A DNA stretch of 64,000 nt from Ancylobacter sp. IITR112 (GTDB lineage Bacteria > Pseudomonadota > Alphaproteobacteria > Rhizobiales > Xanthobacteraceae), in assembly GCF_041415945.1 (NCBI RefSeq), contig NZ_JBGCUS010000001.1, forward strand, positions 3,876,501 through 3,940,500, written 5' to 3'. The notes under the pieces are model-generated. The model searched no databases. It was not told the origin of the DNA and saw only the letters and a list, made by a program, of their open reading frames with translations. Shown here piece by piece: positions 54,943 to 64,000 of the stretch (position 1 is its first letter; each line of letters starts with the position of its first letter). Both the position numbers and the translations under genes were made by a program.

Positions 54943-56558
54943 TCAGGCCTCGGCCTCGCCGGCCTCGTCCGTCTCGCCCGCCTCGTCATCGGCCGGGCCG
55001 GCCAGTTCTTCCGGCGTGATCCAGCCGGCCTTGACGCGGGCCTGCATGATCAACTGCTCGGCGTCCTCGCGCGACAGTTCGAACCCGTCCAGCGCGCCGG
55101 CGACACGGACGACCTCGCCGTCCTTGCGCTCGGTCCAGCCGGTGAGATCGTCGGTGGCGCAGCCGGCGAGATCCTCGACCGTCTTGATGTCGTTTTCGCC
55201 GAACGCCACCAGCATGGGCGAGGTGACGCCCGGCACGTCGCGCAGCGCGTCCTCGACCCCGAGTTCGCGGCGGCGGGCGTCGAAGGCGGCTTCCACCTGC
55301 GCCAGATGGGCGAGGGCGCGGTTCTGCAGTTCCTGCGCCGTGTCCTCGTCGAAGCCTTCGATGCTCGCCAGCTCGTTCAGCGGCACATAGGCGATTTCTT
55401 CCACCGAGGCGAAACCTTCGGAGGCGAGAAGCTGGCCCATCATCTCGTCGAGGTCGAGCGCCTCGGCGAACATGGTGGTGCGCTCGGCGAAGTCCTTCTG
55501 CCGCCGCTCGCTTTCCTCCGCCTCGGTCATGATGTCGATGTCCCAGCCGGTAAGCTGGGAGGCAAGGCGCACATTCTGGCCGCGGCGGCCGATGGCAAGG
55601 CTTAGTTGGGCATCGGGGACCACGACTTCAATACGCTCGCGGTCCTCGTCCAGCACCACCTTGACCACTTCGGCCGGGGCGAGGGCGTTGACGATGAAGG
55701 TCGCGACATCCGGCGACCACGGAATGATGTCGATCTTCTCGCCCTGCAGCTCGTTCACCACCGCCTGCACGCGCGAGCCGCGCATGCCGACGCAGGCGCC
55801 GACCGGGTCGACCGAGGAATCGCGCGAGGTGACGGCGATCTTGGCGCGCGAGCCGGGATCGCGGGCCACCGACTTGATCTCGACGATGCCGTCATAGATT
55901 TCCGGCACTTCCTGCGCGAACAGCTTGGCCATGAACTGGGGATGGGTGCGCGACAGGAAGATCTGCGGCCCGCGCTGCTCGCGGCGCACGTCATAGACAT
56001 AGGCGCGGATGCGGTCGCCGGGCTTGAACACTTCGCGCGGCAGCAACTCGTCGCGGCGCAGCGAGGCTTCGCCACGGCCGAGATCGACGACGACATTGCC
56101 GTATTCGACGCGCTTGACCGCGCCGTTGACGATTTCGCCGATGCGGTCCTTGAACTCGTCATACTGACGGTCGCGCTCGGCCTCGCGCACCTTCTGCACG
56201 ATGACCTGCTTGGCGGACTGCGCGGCGATGCGGCCGAAATCGAAGGGCGGCAGGGTGTCGGCGATGGAATCGCCGATCTGCGCCGCCGGGTTCAGCCGGC
56301 GCGCGCCGATGAGGTCGATCTCGACCGCGGGGTTGTCGACCTGCTCGACCACGAGAAGGTGGCGGGCGAGGCGCAGCTCGCCGGTGCGCGGGTTGATCTC
56401 GGCGTGGATGTCGGTCTCCGCGCCGTAGCGCGAGCGGGCCGCCTTGGCGATCGCATCTTCCATCGCGGCGATCACGATGCCCCGGTCGATCGTCTTTTCC
56501 CGCGCGACCGCGTCGGCGATCTGCAGGAGTTCAAGCCGGTTGGCGCTGACGACGGCCA

Positions 56559-56559
<1 letters not shown>
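54943..56559 (-). CDS. nusA: Transcription termination/antitermination factor NusA
   Basis: NusA binds RNA polymerase and nascent RNA and tunes pausing, termination and antitermination. The 538-residue protein has the N-terminal domain ([20 protein letters not shown]), S1 ([20 protein letters not shown]), two KH domains ([40 protein letters not shown]), and C-terminal acidic repeats ([27 protein letters not shown]) typical of alphaproteobacteria. Its ATG overlaps the rimP stop by one base. Confidence 0.97.
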
Positions 56560-57535
<976 letters not shown>

Positions 57536-57603
57536 GTCGGGCACCCGGCGAAGCGCCGCCGCGCCGGCTTGCCGCCGGCCGGCGCGCGTCGCATAAGCGC
57601 GCC

Positions 57604-58491
57604 ATGCCTGCCGCTCAACCCCGCGAAACCCTGCTGCACGAACGCGCGCCCGCCAAGGTGAACCTCACCTTGCGGGTGCTCGGCCGGCGCGCGGACGGCT
57701 ATCACGACCTCGCCAGCGTCGTCGCCTTCGCCGGCGCGGGCGACCGGCTGTCGCTGCTCCCCGGGCCGGAACTGACGCTCGCCCTTGAAGGGCCGGGGGC
57801 GCCGCTGCTGGCGGGGGAGGCGGACAATCTGGTGCTGAAGGCGGCGCGGGCGCTGGCGGCGCATGTCCCGGGGCTGGTGCTCGGGCGCTTCACCCTCGCC
57901 AAGCGCCTGCCGGTGGCGGCGGGGCTCGGCGGCGGCTCGGCCGATGCGGCGGCGGCGCTGCGGCTGCTGGCGCGGGCCAATGGGCTGGCCATGGACGATG
58001 AACGGTTGTTCGAGGCGGCGCTGGAGGCGGGCTCGGACGTGCCGGCCTGTCTTTTTGGCCATTCCTGCCTGATGGCCGGGCGTGGCGAGGCGATCTCCCC
58101 GCTCGTTTTGCCGCGCTTCGGCGCCGTGCTGGTCAATCCGCGCGTGGCGGTGGCGACGGCCGATGTGTTCCGCGCATTGGCGCTGGTCCCGGGCACGTCT
58201 TTCGGTCCGAGCGGACCGGCCTTGCCATCGGCGCCGTCCCGGGCGGCGCTGCTGGCGTGGCTCGCCGCCGAGCCGAACGATCTCGAACCGCCCGCCCGCG
58301 CGCTGGCGCCGGTGCTTGGCGAGGTCGAGGCGGCGCTGGCGGCCACACCGGGCGCGCGGCTGGTGCGTATGTCCGGCTCCGGCGCGACGATGTTCGCGCT
58401 CTATGACGATTGCCGCGCCGCCGCCGCGGCTGCCCGGCAGGTGGCGGGGGCGTATTCGGGCTGGTGGGTGAAATCCACCGTGCTGGGTTAG
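57604..58491 (+). CDS. ispE: 4-diphosphocytidyl-2-C-methyl-D-erythritol kinase
   Basis: IspE phosphorylates CDP-methylerythritol in the MEP route to isoprenoids. The 295-residue GHMP kinase has [20 protein letters not shown], the ATP motif [28 protein letters not shown] with the catalytic Asp, and the C-terminal [12 protein letters not shown]. The start MPAAQPRET is chosen; an open frame from 57142 crosses the rimP operon promoter and is rejected. It is divergent from the rimP operon. The polyprenyl synthase gene 350 bp away uses the products of this pathway. Confidence 0.96.
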   Translation: MPAAQPRETLLHERAPAKVNLTLRVLGRRADGYHDLASVVAFAGAGDRLSLLPGPELTLALEGPGAPLLAGEADNLVLKAARALAAHVPGLVLGRFTLAKRLPVAAGLGGGSADAAAALRLLARANGLAMDDERLFEAALEAGSDVPACLFGHSCLMAGRGEAISPLVLPRFGAVLVNPRVAVATADVFRALALVPGTSFGPSGPALPSAPSRAALLAWLAAEPNDLEPPARALAPVLGEVEAALAATPGARLVRMSGSGATMFALYDDCRAAAAAARQVAGAYSGWWVKSTVLG

Positions 58492-58502
58492 GAGAGGCGC
58501 TG

Positions 58503-58826
58503 GTGCACACCGCCCTGTTCTTCGCCCTCGCGGCCTTGCTGGAGATTGCCGGCTGCTTCGCCTTCTGGGCGGTGATTCGCAACGGGGCGAGCGCACTGTG
58601 GCTGCTGCCGGGCGGGCTCAGCCTCCTCGCCTTCGGCCTCGCCCTGACGCAGATCGAGGCCGCCGCGGCCGGGCGCGCCTTCGCCGCCTATGGCGGGGTC
58701 TATGTCGCGGCGTCGCTGCTGTGGCTGTGGGCGGTGGAAGGCTTCCGCCCCGACCGCTGGGACCTGATGGGCGGAGCGGTGTGCCTCGCCGGCGCCGCGC
58801 TGATCATCTTCGCGCCACGCGGCTGA
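58503..58826 (+). CDS. YnfA family membrane protein
   Basis: This small four-helix membrane protein of 107 residues has [60 protein letters not shown], and the end [17 protein letters not shown]. The match to UPF0060/YnfA is clear. The GTG start has AGGAGAGG upstream, 11 bases after ispE. Some homologues act in multidrug efflux; the function here is unproven. Confidence 0.92.
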   Translation: MHTALFFALAALLEIAGCFAFWAVIRNGASALWLLPGGLSLLAFGLALTQIEAAAAGRAFAAYGGVYVAASLLWLWAVEGFRPDRWDLMGGAVCLAGAALIIFAPRG

Positions 58827-58840
58827 ACGCGATTCACGCG

Positions 58841-59905
58841 CTAACGAACGCGGGCGACGCAGAAATCCACCACGTCGAGCAGCGCGTCGCGCGCCGGGCT
58901 GGGGGGGAACACATCGAGCGCCTGCTTGGCCGCCGCGCCATAGAAGCGGGCGCGCTCCACCGTCTCGGCGATGGCGCCGTGCCGCACCAGCAGCGACATC
59001 GCCTGATCGAGATCGCCCGGGCCGATCTCGCCCCGCTCCAGACAGCGGCGCCAGAAATCGCGCTCGCCCTCGTCGGCGCCGCGTAGCGCCAGCACGATGG
59101 GCAGCGTGATCTTGCCCTCGCGGAAATCGTCGCCGACATTCTTGCCGAGATCGGCCTGCGAGCCGCCATAGTCGAGCGCGTCGTCGACGAGCTGGAAGGC
59201 GATGCCGAGATTCATGCCATAGGCGCGGCAGGCGGCCTGTTCTTCCGGCGTGCGCCCGGCCAGCACTGGCCCGACCTCGCAGGCGGCGGCGAACAGTTCC
59301 GCCGTCTTGCCGCGAATCACTCCGAGATAGGCCTCCTCGTCGGTGCCGATATTCTTGGCGGCGGCGAGCTGGGCGACCTCGCCCTCGGCGATGACAACGG
59401 CGGCGGTGGAGAGAATGTCGAGCGCCCGCATATTGCCGACCTCGATCATCATGCGGAAGGCCTGGCCGAGCAGGAAGTCGCCCACCAGCACGCTCGCCTC
59501 ATTGCCCCACAGCATGCGGGCGGCGAGCTTGCCACGGCGCATCTCGCTGTCGTCGACCACGTCGTCATGCAGCAGCGTCGCCGTGTGCATGAACTCGACG
59601 GAGGCGGCGAGCTTCACCGTGCCCTCGCCCTCATAGCCGGAGAGCGCCCCTGTCGCGAGGGTCAGCATGGGGCGCAGGCGCTTGCCGCCGGACGAGATCA
59701 GGTGCTGCGCCACCTCCGGTATCATCGCCACCTCGGAACCGGTGCGCGACAGGATCAGGGCGTTCACACGGTCCATATCGGCCCGCACAAGCGCGACGAT
59801 GCCCTCCAGCGAGGCTTCGGTCGCGCTCACGGCGGGATTGAAGGAGTAGGCAACGGACAAAGGAGGCTCCCTCAGCAAGGCGACGGCGACCCGACGGGTT
59901 CTCAT
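58841..59905 (-). CDS. ispB: Polyprenyl diphosphate synthase (octaprenyl/decaprenyl type)
   Basis: This trans-prenyltransferase makes the ubiquinone side chain. The 354-residue protein has GGKRLRPMLTLATGAL, the first Asp motif HDDVVDDSEMRRGK, GKTAELFAAACEVGPVLAG and the second motif FQLVDDALDYGG. Product length (C40 or C50) cannot be read from the sequence. Many alphaproteobacteria make Q10, so the true activity may be decaprenyl. The ATG gives an MRTRRVAVALLRE leader; a later TTG before SVAYSFNP is possible. It converges with the YnfA gene with 14 bp between. Confidence 0.92.
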   Translation of the reverse strand: MRTRRVAVALLREPPLSVAYSFNPAVSATEASLEGIVALVRADMDRVNALILSRTGSEVAMIPEVAQHLISSGGKRLRPMLTLATGALSGYEGEGTVKLAASVEFMHTATLLHDDVVDDSEMRRGKLAARMLWGNEASVLVGDFLLGQAFRMMIEVGNMRALDILSTAAVVIAEGEVAQLAAAKNIGTDEEAYLGVIRGKTAELFAAACEVGPVLAGRTPEEQAACRAYGMNLGIAFQLVDDALDYGGSQADLGKNVGDDFREGKITLPIVLALRGADEGERDFWRRCLERGEIGPGDLDQAMSLLVRHGAIAETVERARFYGAAAKQALDVFPPSPARDALLDVVDFCVARVR

Positions 59906-60030
59906 AGCTTACCGCGCCGGACGGCGAAAGTTTTCATGGTTCACGGTGCGCGCGCCGGCCGTGCCGCGGCCGGGCGGGGGCCGCCAACCCCGGGGCGGGC
60001 GAAACCGGCTGTTGCGGAGATGACGCCGAT

Positions 60031-61128
60031 TTGCCAGAAATCGCCATCCGTCTTTTGCCCGAGGTTTCGGACTTGGCCGTGTTTTCGAAAGTCCGGAAGG
60101 AGCTTGGACGCTGGCGCGCCAAGCTGCGCAGCGCTCCATGGATGTTTCTCGGCGGGTTGAAGCGCCGCGAATACGACGCCCGCCGCGCCGAGAGCGTCAC
60201 GATTACGCCCGGCCGGCAGGCGGCCGCCGACGAAATCGCGATTCTGGTGATCTTTCCGCGCGACGGCATACCCGGCTCCACCCTTGCCACACTCGACCAT
60301 TTCGCCCGCAACGGCTTTGCCTGCGTCGTCGTGTCCAATGCCCCGCTGCGCGAGGAAGACCGCGCGCGGCTCGCCCTGCATACGCATCTGGTGATCGAAC
60401 GGCCCAATATCGGCTATGATTTCGGCGGCTTCCGCGAGGGCATCCTCACCCTGGACGAGCGCGGCGTGCGTCCGCGCCGGCTGGTGGTGATGAATGACAG
60501 CCTGTGGTTTCCGCTGCGGACCGACTGCGACGCGCTGGCGCGCTGCCGGGCGGCGCCGGAGGACGTGTTCGGCTTCCTGCTCAATGGCGTACCGCGCTTT
60601 GGCGTCAGCCGGGACTATGTGCAGTCCTATTTCCTCTCCTTCTCGCCGCGTCTGCTGGCCAGCAAGGATTTCCTCGCCTTCTGGCGCGACATGCCGCTGA
60701 TCGACAACAAGCATCTGGTGGTGCGGCGGCTGGAGCGCGGCCTGTCGCGCCATTTCGCCCGCCGGGGCTACACGCTGGGCGCGCTGGTGCACTGGCGCGC
60801 GGTGATCGACCGGCTGATGGCGCTGGAGGACGCCGACAAGCTCGGGCGCATCTTCGCCTATCAGTGCCGGCTGAACCCGAAGGACAAGGCGATGCTGCAG
60901 CCGCTGCTCGACAAGGGCTGGTCGCCACTGCGCATCCGCGACGCGCTGGCTGGCCGCATCCGCGCCAAGCGGCTCTTTGCCTCCTTCCCGATGATGCACC
61001 CGGAATTCGTGCTCGATCTCGGCTTCCCCGTGCTCAAGCGCAAATTGACCATCCAGTACCGCGAACTGGTCCGTCTCGGCCTCGATGAGGATTTCGACCC
61101 CGCCGTGCGCGCGGAAATGCGGCTGTGA
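60031..61128 (+). CDS. RgpF-like rhamnan/polysaccharide synthesis protein
   Basis: The 365-residue protein carries the RgpF domain: VIFPRDGIPGSTLATLDHF, ERPNIGYDFGGFREGILTL and VVMNDSLWFPLR, as in rhamnan synthesis protein F. Such proteins act in surface polysaccharide synthesis and look like unusual glycosyltransferases. No other glycan genes lie nearby, so it is an orphan. The start is uncertain: the frame opens with TTG (GGAG 11 bases upstream); an internal GTG at 60079 or ATG at 60142 are alternatives. Confidence 0.78.
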   Translation: MPEIAIRLLPEVSDLAVFSKVRKELGRWRAKLRSAPWMFLGGLKRREYDARRAESVTITPGRQAAADEIAILVIFPRDGIPGSTLATLDHFARNGFACVVVSNAPLREEDRARLALHTHLVIERPNIGYDFGGFREGILTLDERGVRPRRLVVMNDSLWFPLRTDCDALARCRAAPEDVFGFLLNGVPRFGVSRDYVQSYFLSFSPRLLASKDFLAFWRDMPLIDNKHLVVRRLERGLSRHFARRGYTLGALVHWRAVIDRLMALEDADKLGRIFAYQCRLNPKDKAMLQPLLDKGWSPLRIRDALAGRIRAKRLFASFPMMHPEFVLDLGFPVLKRKLTIQYRELVRLGLDEDFDPAVRAEMRL

Positions 61129-61184
61129 GCGACATGGCGACCCGCCGCCTTGCCAGCGGCGCGGCTTGCTGCCTCATATAGGCG

Positions 61185-61409
61185 ATGCGCGAAATCCTGC
61201 GGACCAATGACGTCGTCCTCCTTTCCGCCATCGCCGCCCTGCTGGAGAGCGCGGGGATCGGTCATCTCGTGCTCGACCAGCATATGAGCGTGATGGAGGG
61301 CTCGATCGGCCTGCTGCCGCGCCGGCTGCTGGTGGAGGAGGAGCGCGCGGACGCGGCGCGGGCGCTGCTGGAAGGCGCCGGCTTTGGCGCCGCGCTCGTC
61401 GCGCCATGA
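61185..61409 (+). CDS. DUF2007 protein
   Basis: The 74-residue protein matches the DUF2007 'signal transducing' family: MREILRTNDVVLLSAIAALL, ESAGIGHLVLDQHMSVMEG, then LPRRLLVEEERADAARALLE. Function is unknown. Its stop overlaps the start of the methyltransferase gene (ATGA), so the two are coupled. This pair is commonly found together in Rhizobiales. Confidence 0.88.
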   Translation: MREILRTNDVVLLSAIAALLESAGIGHLVLDQHMSVMEGSIGLLPRRLLVEEERADAARALLEGAGFGAALVAP

Positions 61410-62215
61410 GCGTCGGGACCGAGGCTGCGCCGGTGGCGGCGTCGGGCGACGCTGCGGCCGAGGACGCCCTGACCGACGACGCCTTTCTCGGCGGGCGGCT
61501 GCACCTGCTGCAACCCTGTCGCGGCCACCGTGCCGGGCATGACGCGATGCTGCTGGCGGCCAGCGCGCCGGAGGCGACGCAGGTGGTCGATCTCGGCGCC
61601 GGGGTCGGCGCGGCCGGCCTTGCCTATGGCGTGCGGGTGCCGGCGGCGCAGGTGACGCTGGTCGAGATCGTGCCGGAACTCGCCGCGCTTGCCCTCCGCA
61701 ACGCCGCCCGCCAGTCGCCCGACCTTTCGGAGAGGGTGCGGGTGGTTGAGGCCGATGTCGCCGCGCTCGGGCGCCCATCGTGGCCGGCGGAGCCGCCCGC
61801 CCGCGCCGCCGACCTCGTGCTGATGAACCCGCCCTTCAACGATCCCGCCCGCCATCGCCTCTCGCCGCATGCCGGCCGCGCCCTCGCCCATGCCGTCGCC
61901 GATGCCGATGTCACGATCTGGCTGCGCGCGGCGGAGCGGCTGCTGCTGCCGGGCGGCCGTCTGGCGCTGATCCACCGGCCGGAAGCTGTCGAAGCGCTGC
62001 TGGCGGGGCTGAAAGGTCGTTTCGGTGCTGTGACGATCCGCCCGGTGCACCCCGCCCCCGGGGCGCCGGCGCACCGGCTGCTGATCGGGGCGGTGAAGGG
62101 CCGGCGCACGCCGCCCGCCTTCCTGCCCGGCCTCGTGCTCGCCGAAGCGGATGGCCGGCCGAGCGCGGCGGCGGAACAGGTGCTGCGCGAGGGTCGTGCG
62201 ATCAGCCCTGACTAA
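61406..62215 (+). CDS. N6-adenine-specific methyltransferase (TrmN6/YfiC-like)
   Basis: The 269-residue SAM-dependent enzyme has motif I VVDLGAGVGAAGLAYG and the adenine-type catalytic motif LVLMNPPFND. The segment LTDDAFLGGRLHLLQPCRGH, then RAGHDAMLLAAS, is shared with TrmN6, which methylates A37 of tRNA1-Val. Modification of another RNA is possible. It overlaps DUF2007 and is followed by the S49 peptidase gene. Confidence 0.85.
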   Translation: MSVGTEAAPVAASGDAAAEDALTDDAFLGGRLHLLQPCRGHRAGHDAMLLAASAPEATQVVDLGAGVGAAGLAYGVRVPAAQVTLVEIVPELAALALRNAARQSPDLSERVRVVEADVAALGRPSWPAEPPARAADLVLMNPPFNDPARHRLSPHAGRALAHAVADADVTIWLRAAERLLLPGGRLALIHRPEAVEALLAGLKGRFGAVTIRPVHPAPGAPAHRLLIGAVKGRRTPPAFLPGLVLAEADGRPSAAAEQVLREGRAISPD

Positions 62216-62278
62216 CGCAGCGTCACAAGCCTGCGTGCGGTCATTGAGCAAATCCCGCGCGCACCCTATCTGTGGTCC

Positions 62279-63184
62279 ATGGCCACATCATCGCTGATTT
62301 CCGATCTCCGCCGCCGTCTCGATCCCTTCCTGCCCGCCAGGCTGCGCGGCGGAACCCCCGTGGTGCCGGTGGTGCGGCTCACCGGGGCGATCGGCATGGC
62401 CAGCCCTTTCCGCCCCGGCATCACCTTCGCCAATACGGCGAAAGCCCTCGACCGCGCCTTCGCGGTGAAGGGGGCGAAGGCGGTGGCGCTGCTGATCAAT
62501 TCGCCCGGCGGCGCGCCGACCCAGTCGCATCTCGTCTATAAGCGCATTCGCGCGCTGGCGGCGGAGAAGCAACTGCCGGTGATCGCCTTCGTCGAGGATG
62601 TCGCGGCGTCGGGCGGCTATATGCTGGCCTGCGCGGCGGACGAGATCGTCGCCGATGATTTCTCCATTCTCGGCTCCATCGGCGTGGTCAGCGCCGGCTT
62701 CGGCTTTCCCGCCGCGCTGGAGAAGCTCGGCATCGAGCGCCGGGTCTACACCGCCGGCACCCGCAAGGTGATGCTCGATCCGTTCCAGCCGGAGAAGGCG
62801 GAGGATGTCGAGCGGCTGAAAGCCCTGCAGCAGGAAATCCATGCCGCCTTCGTGGCGCTGGTGAAGGCGCGGCGCGGCGATGTGCTGTCTAGCGACGACG
62901 ACACGCTGTTCTCCGGCGAATTCTGGGCGGCGCCGCAGGCGCAGGAGCTGGGCCTGGTCGACGCCATCGGCGATCTCAGAAGCTTTTTGCGCGCCCGCTA
63001 TGGCGAGAGCGTCCGCACCCCGCTGATCGAGGTGAAGCCCGGCCTGTTCGGCCGTCGCTCGCCCGGGCTGGGTATCGCGGCAGCGCTGGGCGAGGGGCCG
63101 GCAGCCGAGATTGGCGCCGGCGCGGCGCAGGCCCTCATTTCCGCCGCAGAGGAGCGGGCATTATGGGCCCGTTTCGGGCTCTGA
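62279..63184 (+). CDS. S49 family serine peptidase (SppA/SohB-like)
   Basis: This 301-residue S49 peptidase has the nucleophile Ser in FVEDVAASGGYMLACAADE, the INSPGGAPTQS loop, the Lys base near TAGTRKVMLDPFQP, and a Gly-rich oxyanion region (ILGSIGVVSAGFG). No clear signal peptide or membrane segment is seen, unlike classic SppA, so it may act at the inner face of the membrane. In related genomes it follows the N6-methyltransferase, as here. Confidence 0.93.
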   Translation: MATSSLISDLRRRLDPFLPARLRGGTPVVPVVRLTGAIGMASPFRPGITFANTAKALDRAFAVKGAKAVALLINSPGGAPTQSHLVYKRIRALAAEKQLPVIAFVEDVAASGGYMLACAADEIVADDFSILGSIGVVSAGFGFPAALEKLGIERRVYTAGTRKVMLDPFQPEKAEDVERLKALQQEIHAAFVALVKARRGDVLSSDDDTLFSGEFWAAPQAQELGLVDAIGDLRSFLRARYGESVRTPLIEVKPGLFGRRSPGLGIAAALGEGPAAEIGAGAAQALISAAEERALWARFGL

Positions 63185-63211
63185 CGCCGACGCCCTTTCG
63201 GAAAACCGCCC

Positions 63212-63406
63212 ATGCCGCCGCTCGTCATTCTCGCCCTCGGTGCCCTCGGCACCGCCGCTCTGGTCAAGGTGCTCGGCCGCGAGGCGCGCCGGGTGAATGC
63301 CGAGCTCGACGCCCAGCGCCGGGCGGAGAAGGCCGGCACGCTCGACCCGCGCGCGACGCTTCGCCGCGACCCCGCCACCGGCGAATACCGGCCCGGCGAT
63401 TCCTGA
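63212..63406 (+). CDS. Small membrane-anchored conserved protein
   Basis: The 64-residue protein has one N-terminal hydrophobic segment (MPPLVILALGALGTAALVKV) and a charged, Arg-rich tail with RAEKAGTLDPRATLRRDPAT. Proteins like this follow the S49 peptidase in other Rhizobiales. Function unknown. The S49 gene ends 28 bp upstream. Confidence 0.7.
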   Translation: MPPLVILALGALGTAALVKVLGREARRVNAELDAQRRAEKAGTLDPRATLRRDPATGEYRPGDS

Positions 63407-63506
63407 CCCGGCCGGGCCGCCCGCAGGGTCCATCATTACCGCGAATTCACTTTGATCGCCGGGACTTGAGCCTTACCCCTTGAGGTGCCGAGGAGGGCCG
63501 GGCGCG

Positions 63507-64000
63507 ATGCTGCAGAAGGCGGAAACAGGCTGGACGGGAGAGAGGACGACGCGCCGCCGGCGCCGTCGCCGCTGGCCGTGGCTGCTCGCCGCCCTGCTGC
63601 TCGCCGGCGCTGGCTATGCCGCCTATACCCGCATCGAGACCCCGGAGGCGGCGCCCGCCTTCCAGACGGCGGTGGTCGCGCTCGGCGATATCGAAACCAG
63701 CGTCAACGCCATCGCCAAGATGCAGCCCAAGACCTATGTCGATGTGGGCACGCAGGTTTCCGGCCAGTTGCGCACGATCCATCCCGATGTCGGCGACCTC
63801 GTGAAGAAGGGCGATCTTCTGGCCGAGATCGACCCCACGGTCTACCAGACCCGCGTCGCCGCCGACCGCGCCAGCCTCGACAATCTGCGCGCGCAACTGG
63901 CGCAGGCGCAGGCGCAGCTCACCCTCGACCGGCTGCGCGATGAGCGCGCCCAGCAATTGCTCAAGAACCAGTCCGGCAGCAAGGACGCGGCCGACGCCGC
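63507..64000 (+). CDS. Efflux RND/MacA-type periplasmic adaptor, 5' part
   Basis: The first 164 codons run off the window. An Arg-rich cytoplasmic start ([20 protein letters not shown]) leads into one membrane anchor, and then into the HlyD/MacA adaptor domain: VVALGDIETSVNAIAKMQPK, VDVGTQVSGQLRTIHPDVGD, LVKKGDLLAEIDPTVYQTRV and a coiled-coil start (LRAQLAQAQAQLTLDRLRDE). AGGAGG precedes the ATG. MacB-type ABC transporter genes are expected downstream but lie outside the window. Confidence 0.9.
   Translation, partial: MLQKAETGWTGERTTRRRRRRRWPWLLAALLLAGAGYAAYTRIETPEAAPAFQTAVVALGDIETSVNAIAKMQPKTYVDVGTQVSGQLRTIHPDVGDLVKKGDLLAEIDPTVYQTRVAADRASLDNLRAQLAQAQAQLTLDRLRDERAQQLLKNQSGSKDAADA

Overview
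The window is a GC-rich chromosomal segment of an alphaproteobacterium. It most likely belongs to the Hyphomicrobiales (Rhizobiales), perhaps a Xanthobacteraceae member of the Ancylobacter/Starkeya type. That placement is inferred from gene content: homospermidine synthase, intracellular PHB depolymerase, an MbfA iron exporter with an Irr-type ICE box, DUF3422, a BamF/DUF3035-like protein, a long-tailed RimP, and rhizobial intergenic repeats. No complete tRNA, rRNA, CRISPR array, prophage or intact IS element was recognised.

Layout. Positions 1-1730 form an accessory island. It holds a DUF3800 protein in AT-rich sequence, upstream hairpins and a possible pseudoknot, a decayed tRNA-Ser-like sequence, and a three-hairpin structure closed by a 10-bp stem just after the DUF3800 stop codon. 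rpsA follows, with a strong terminator. Then come a sugar O-acetyltransferase, hemH, a ProC-like reductase, homospermidine synthase, PHB depolymerase, a GST, a four-copy 191-bp tandem array, polA, truA, dihydroorotase, and a divergent pair of a histidine kinase and a Crp/Fnr regulator. Positions 20-28 kb hold a HAD hydrolase, ribF, a LysR/oxidoreductase divergent pair, ileS and lspA. Positions 28-36 kb encode cell-envelope functions: a DUF3035 protein, two M16 peptidases, a lipoprotein, DUF3422, a secreted alpha/beta hydrolase and a small unknown protein.

Positions 36-43 kb carry a glycolate oxidase operon (glcD, glcE, glcF) with an 8-oxoguanine deaminase gene between glcD and glcE, followed by asparaginase. 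A chemoreceptor and mbfA come next. Positions 46.7-57.4 kb hold the conserved transcription/translation cluster rimP-nusA-ylxR-infB-rbfA-truB-rpsO-pnp on the minus strand. Its leader carries a possible attenuator. The last part has ispE, a YnfA protein, a polyprenyl diphosphate synthase, an RgpF-like protein, DUF2007, an N6-adenine methyltransferase, an S49 peptidase, a small membrane protein and the start of a MacA-type efflux adaptor that runs off the end.

The most notable points are three. First, the DUF3800 plus structured-RNA island. Second, a palindromic intergenic repeat that has entered two genes in frame (polA and glcE), so that each protein carries about 30 repeat-encoded residues. 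Third, the purine deaminase embedded in the glycolate oxidase operon.
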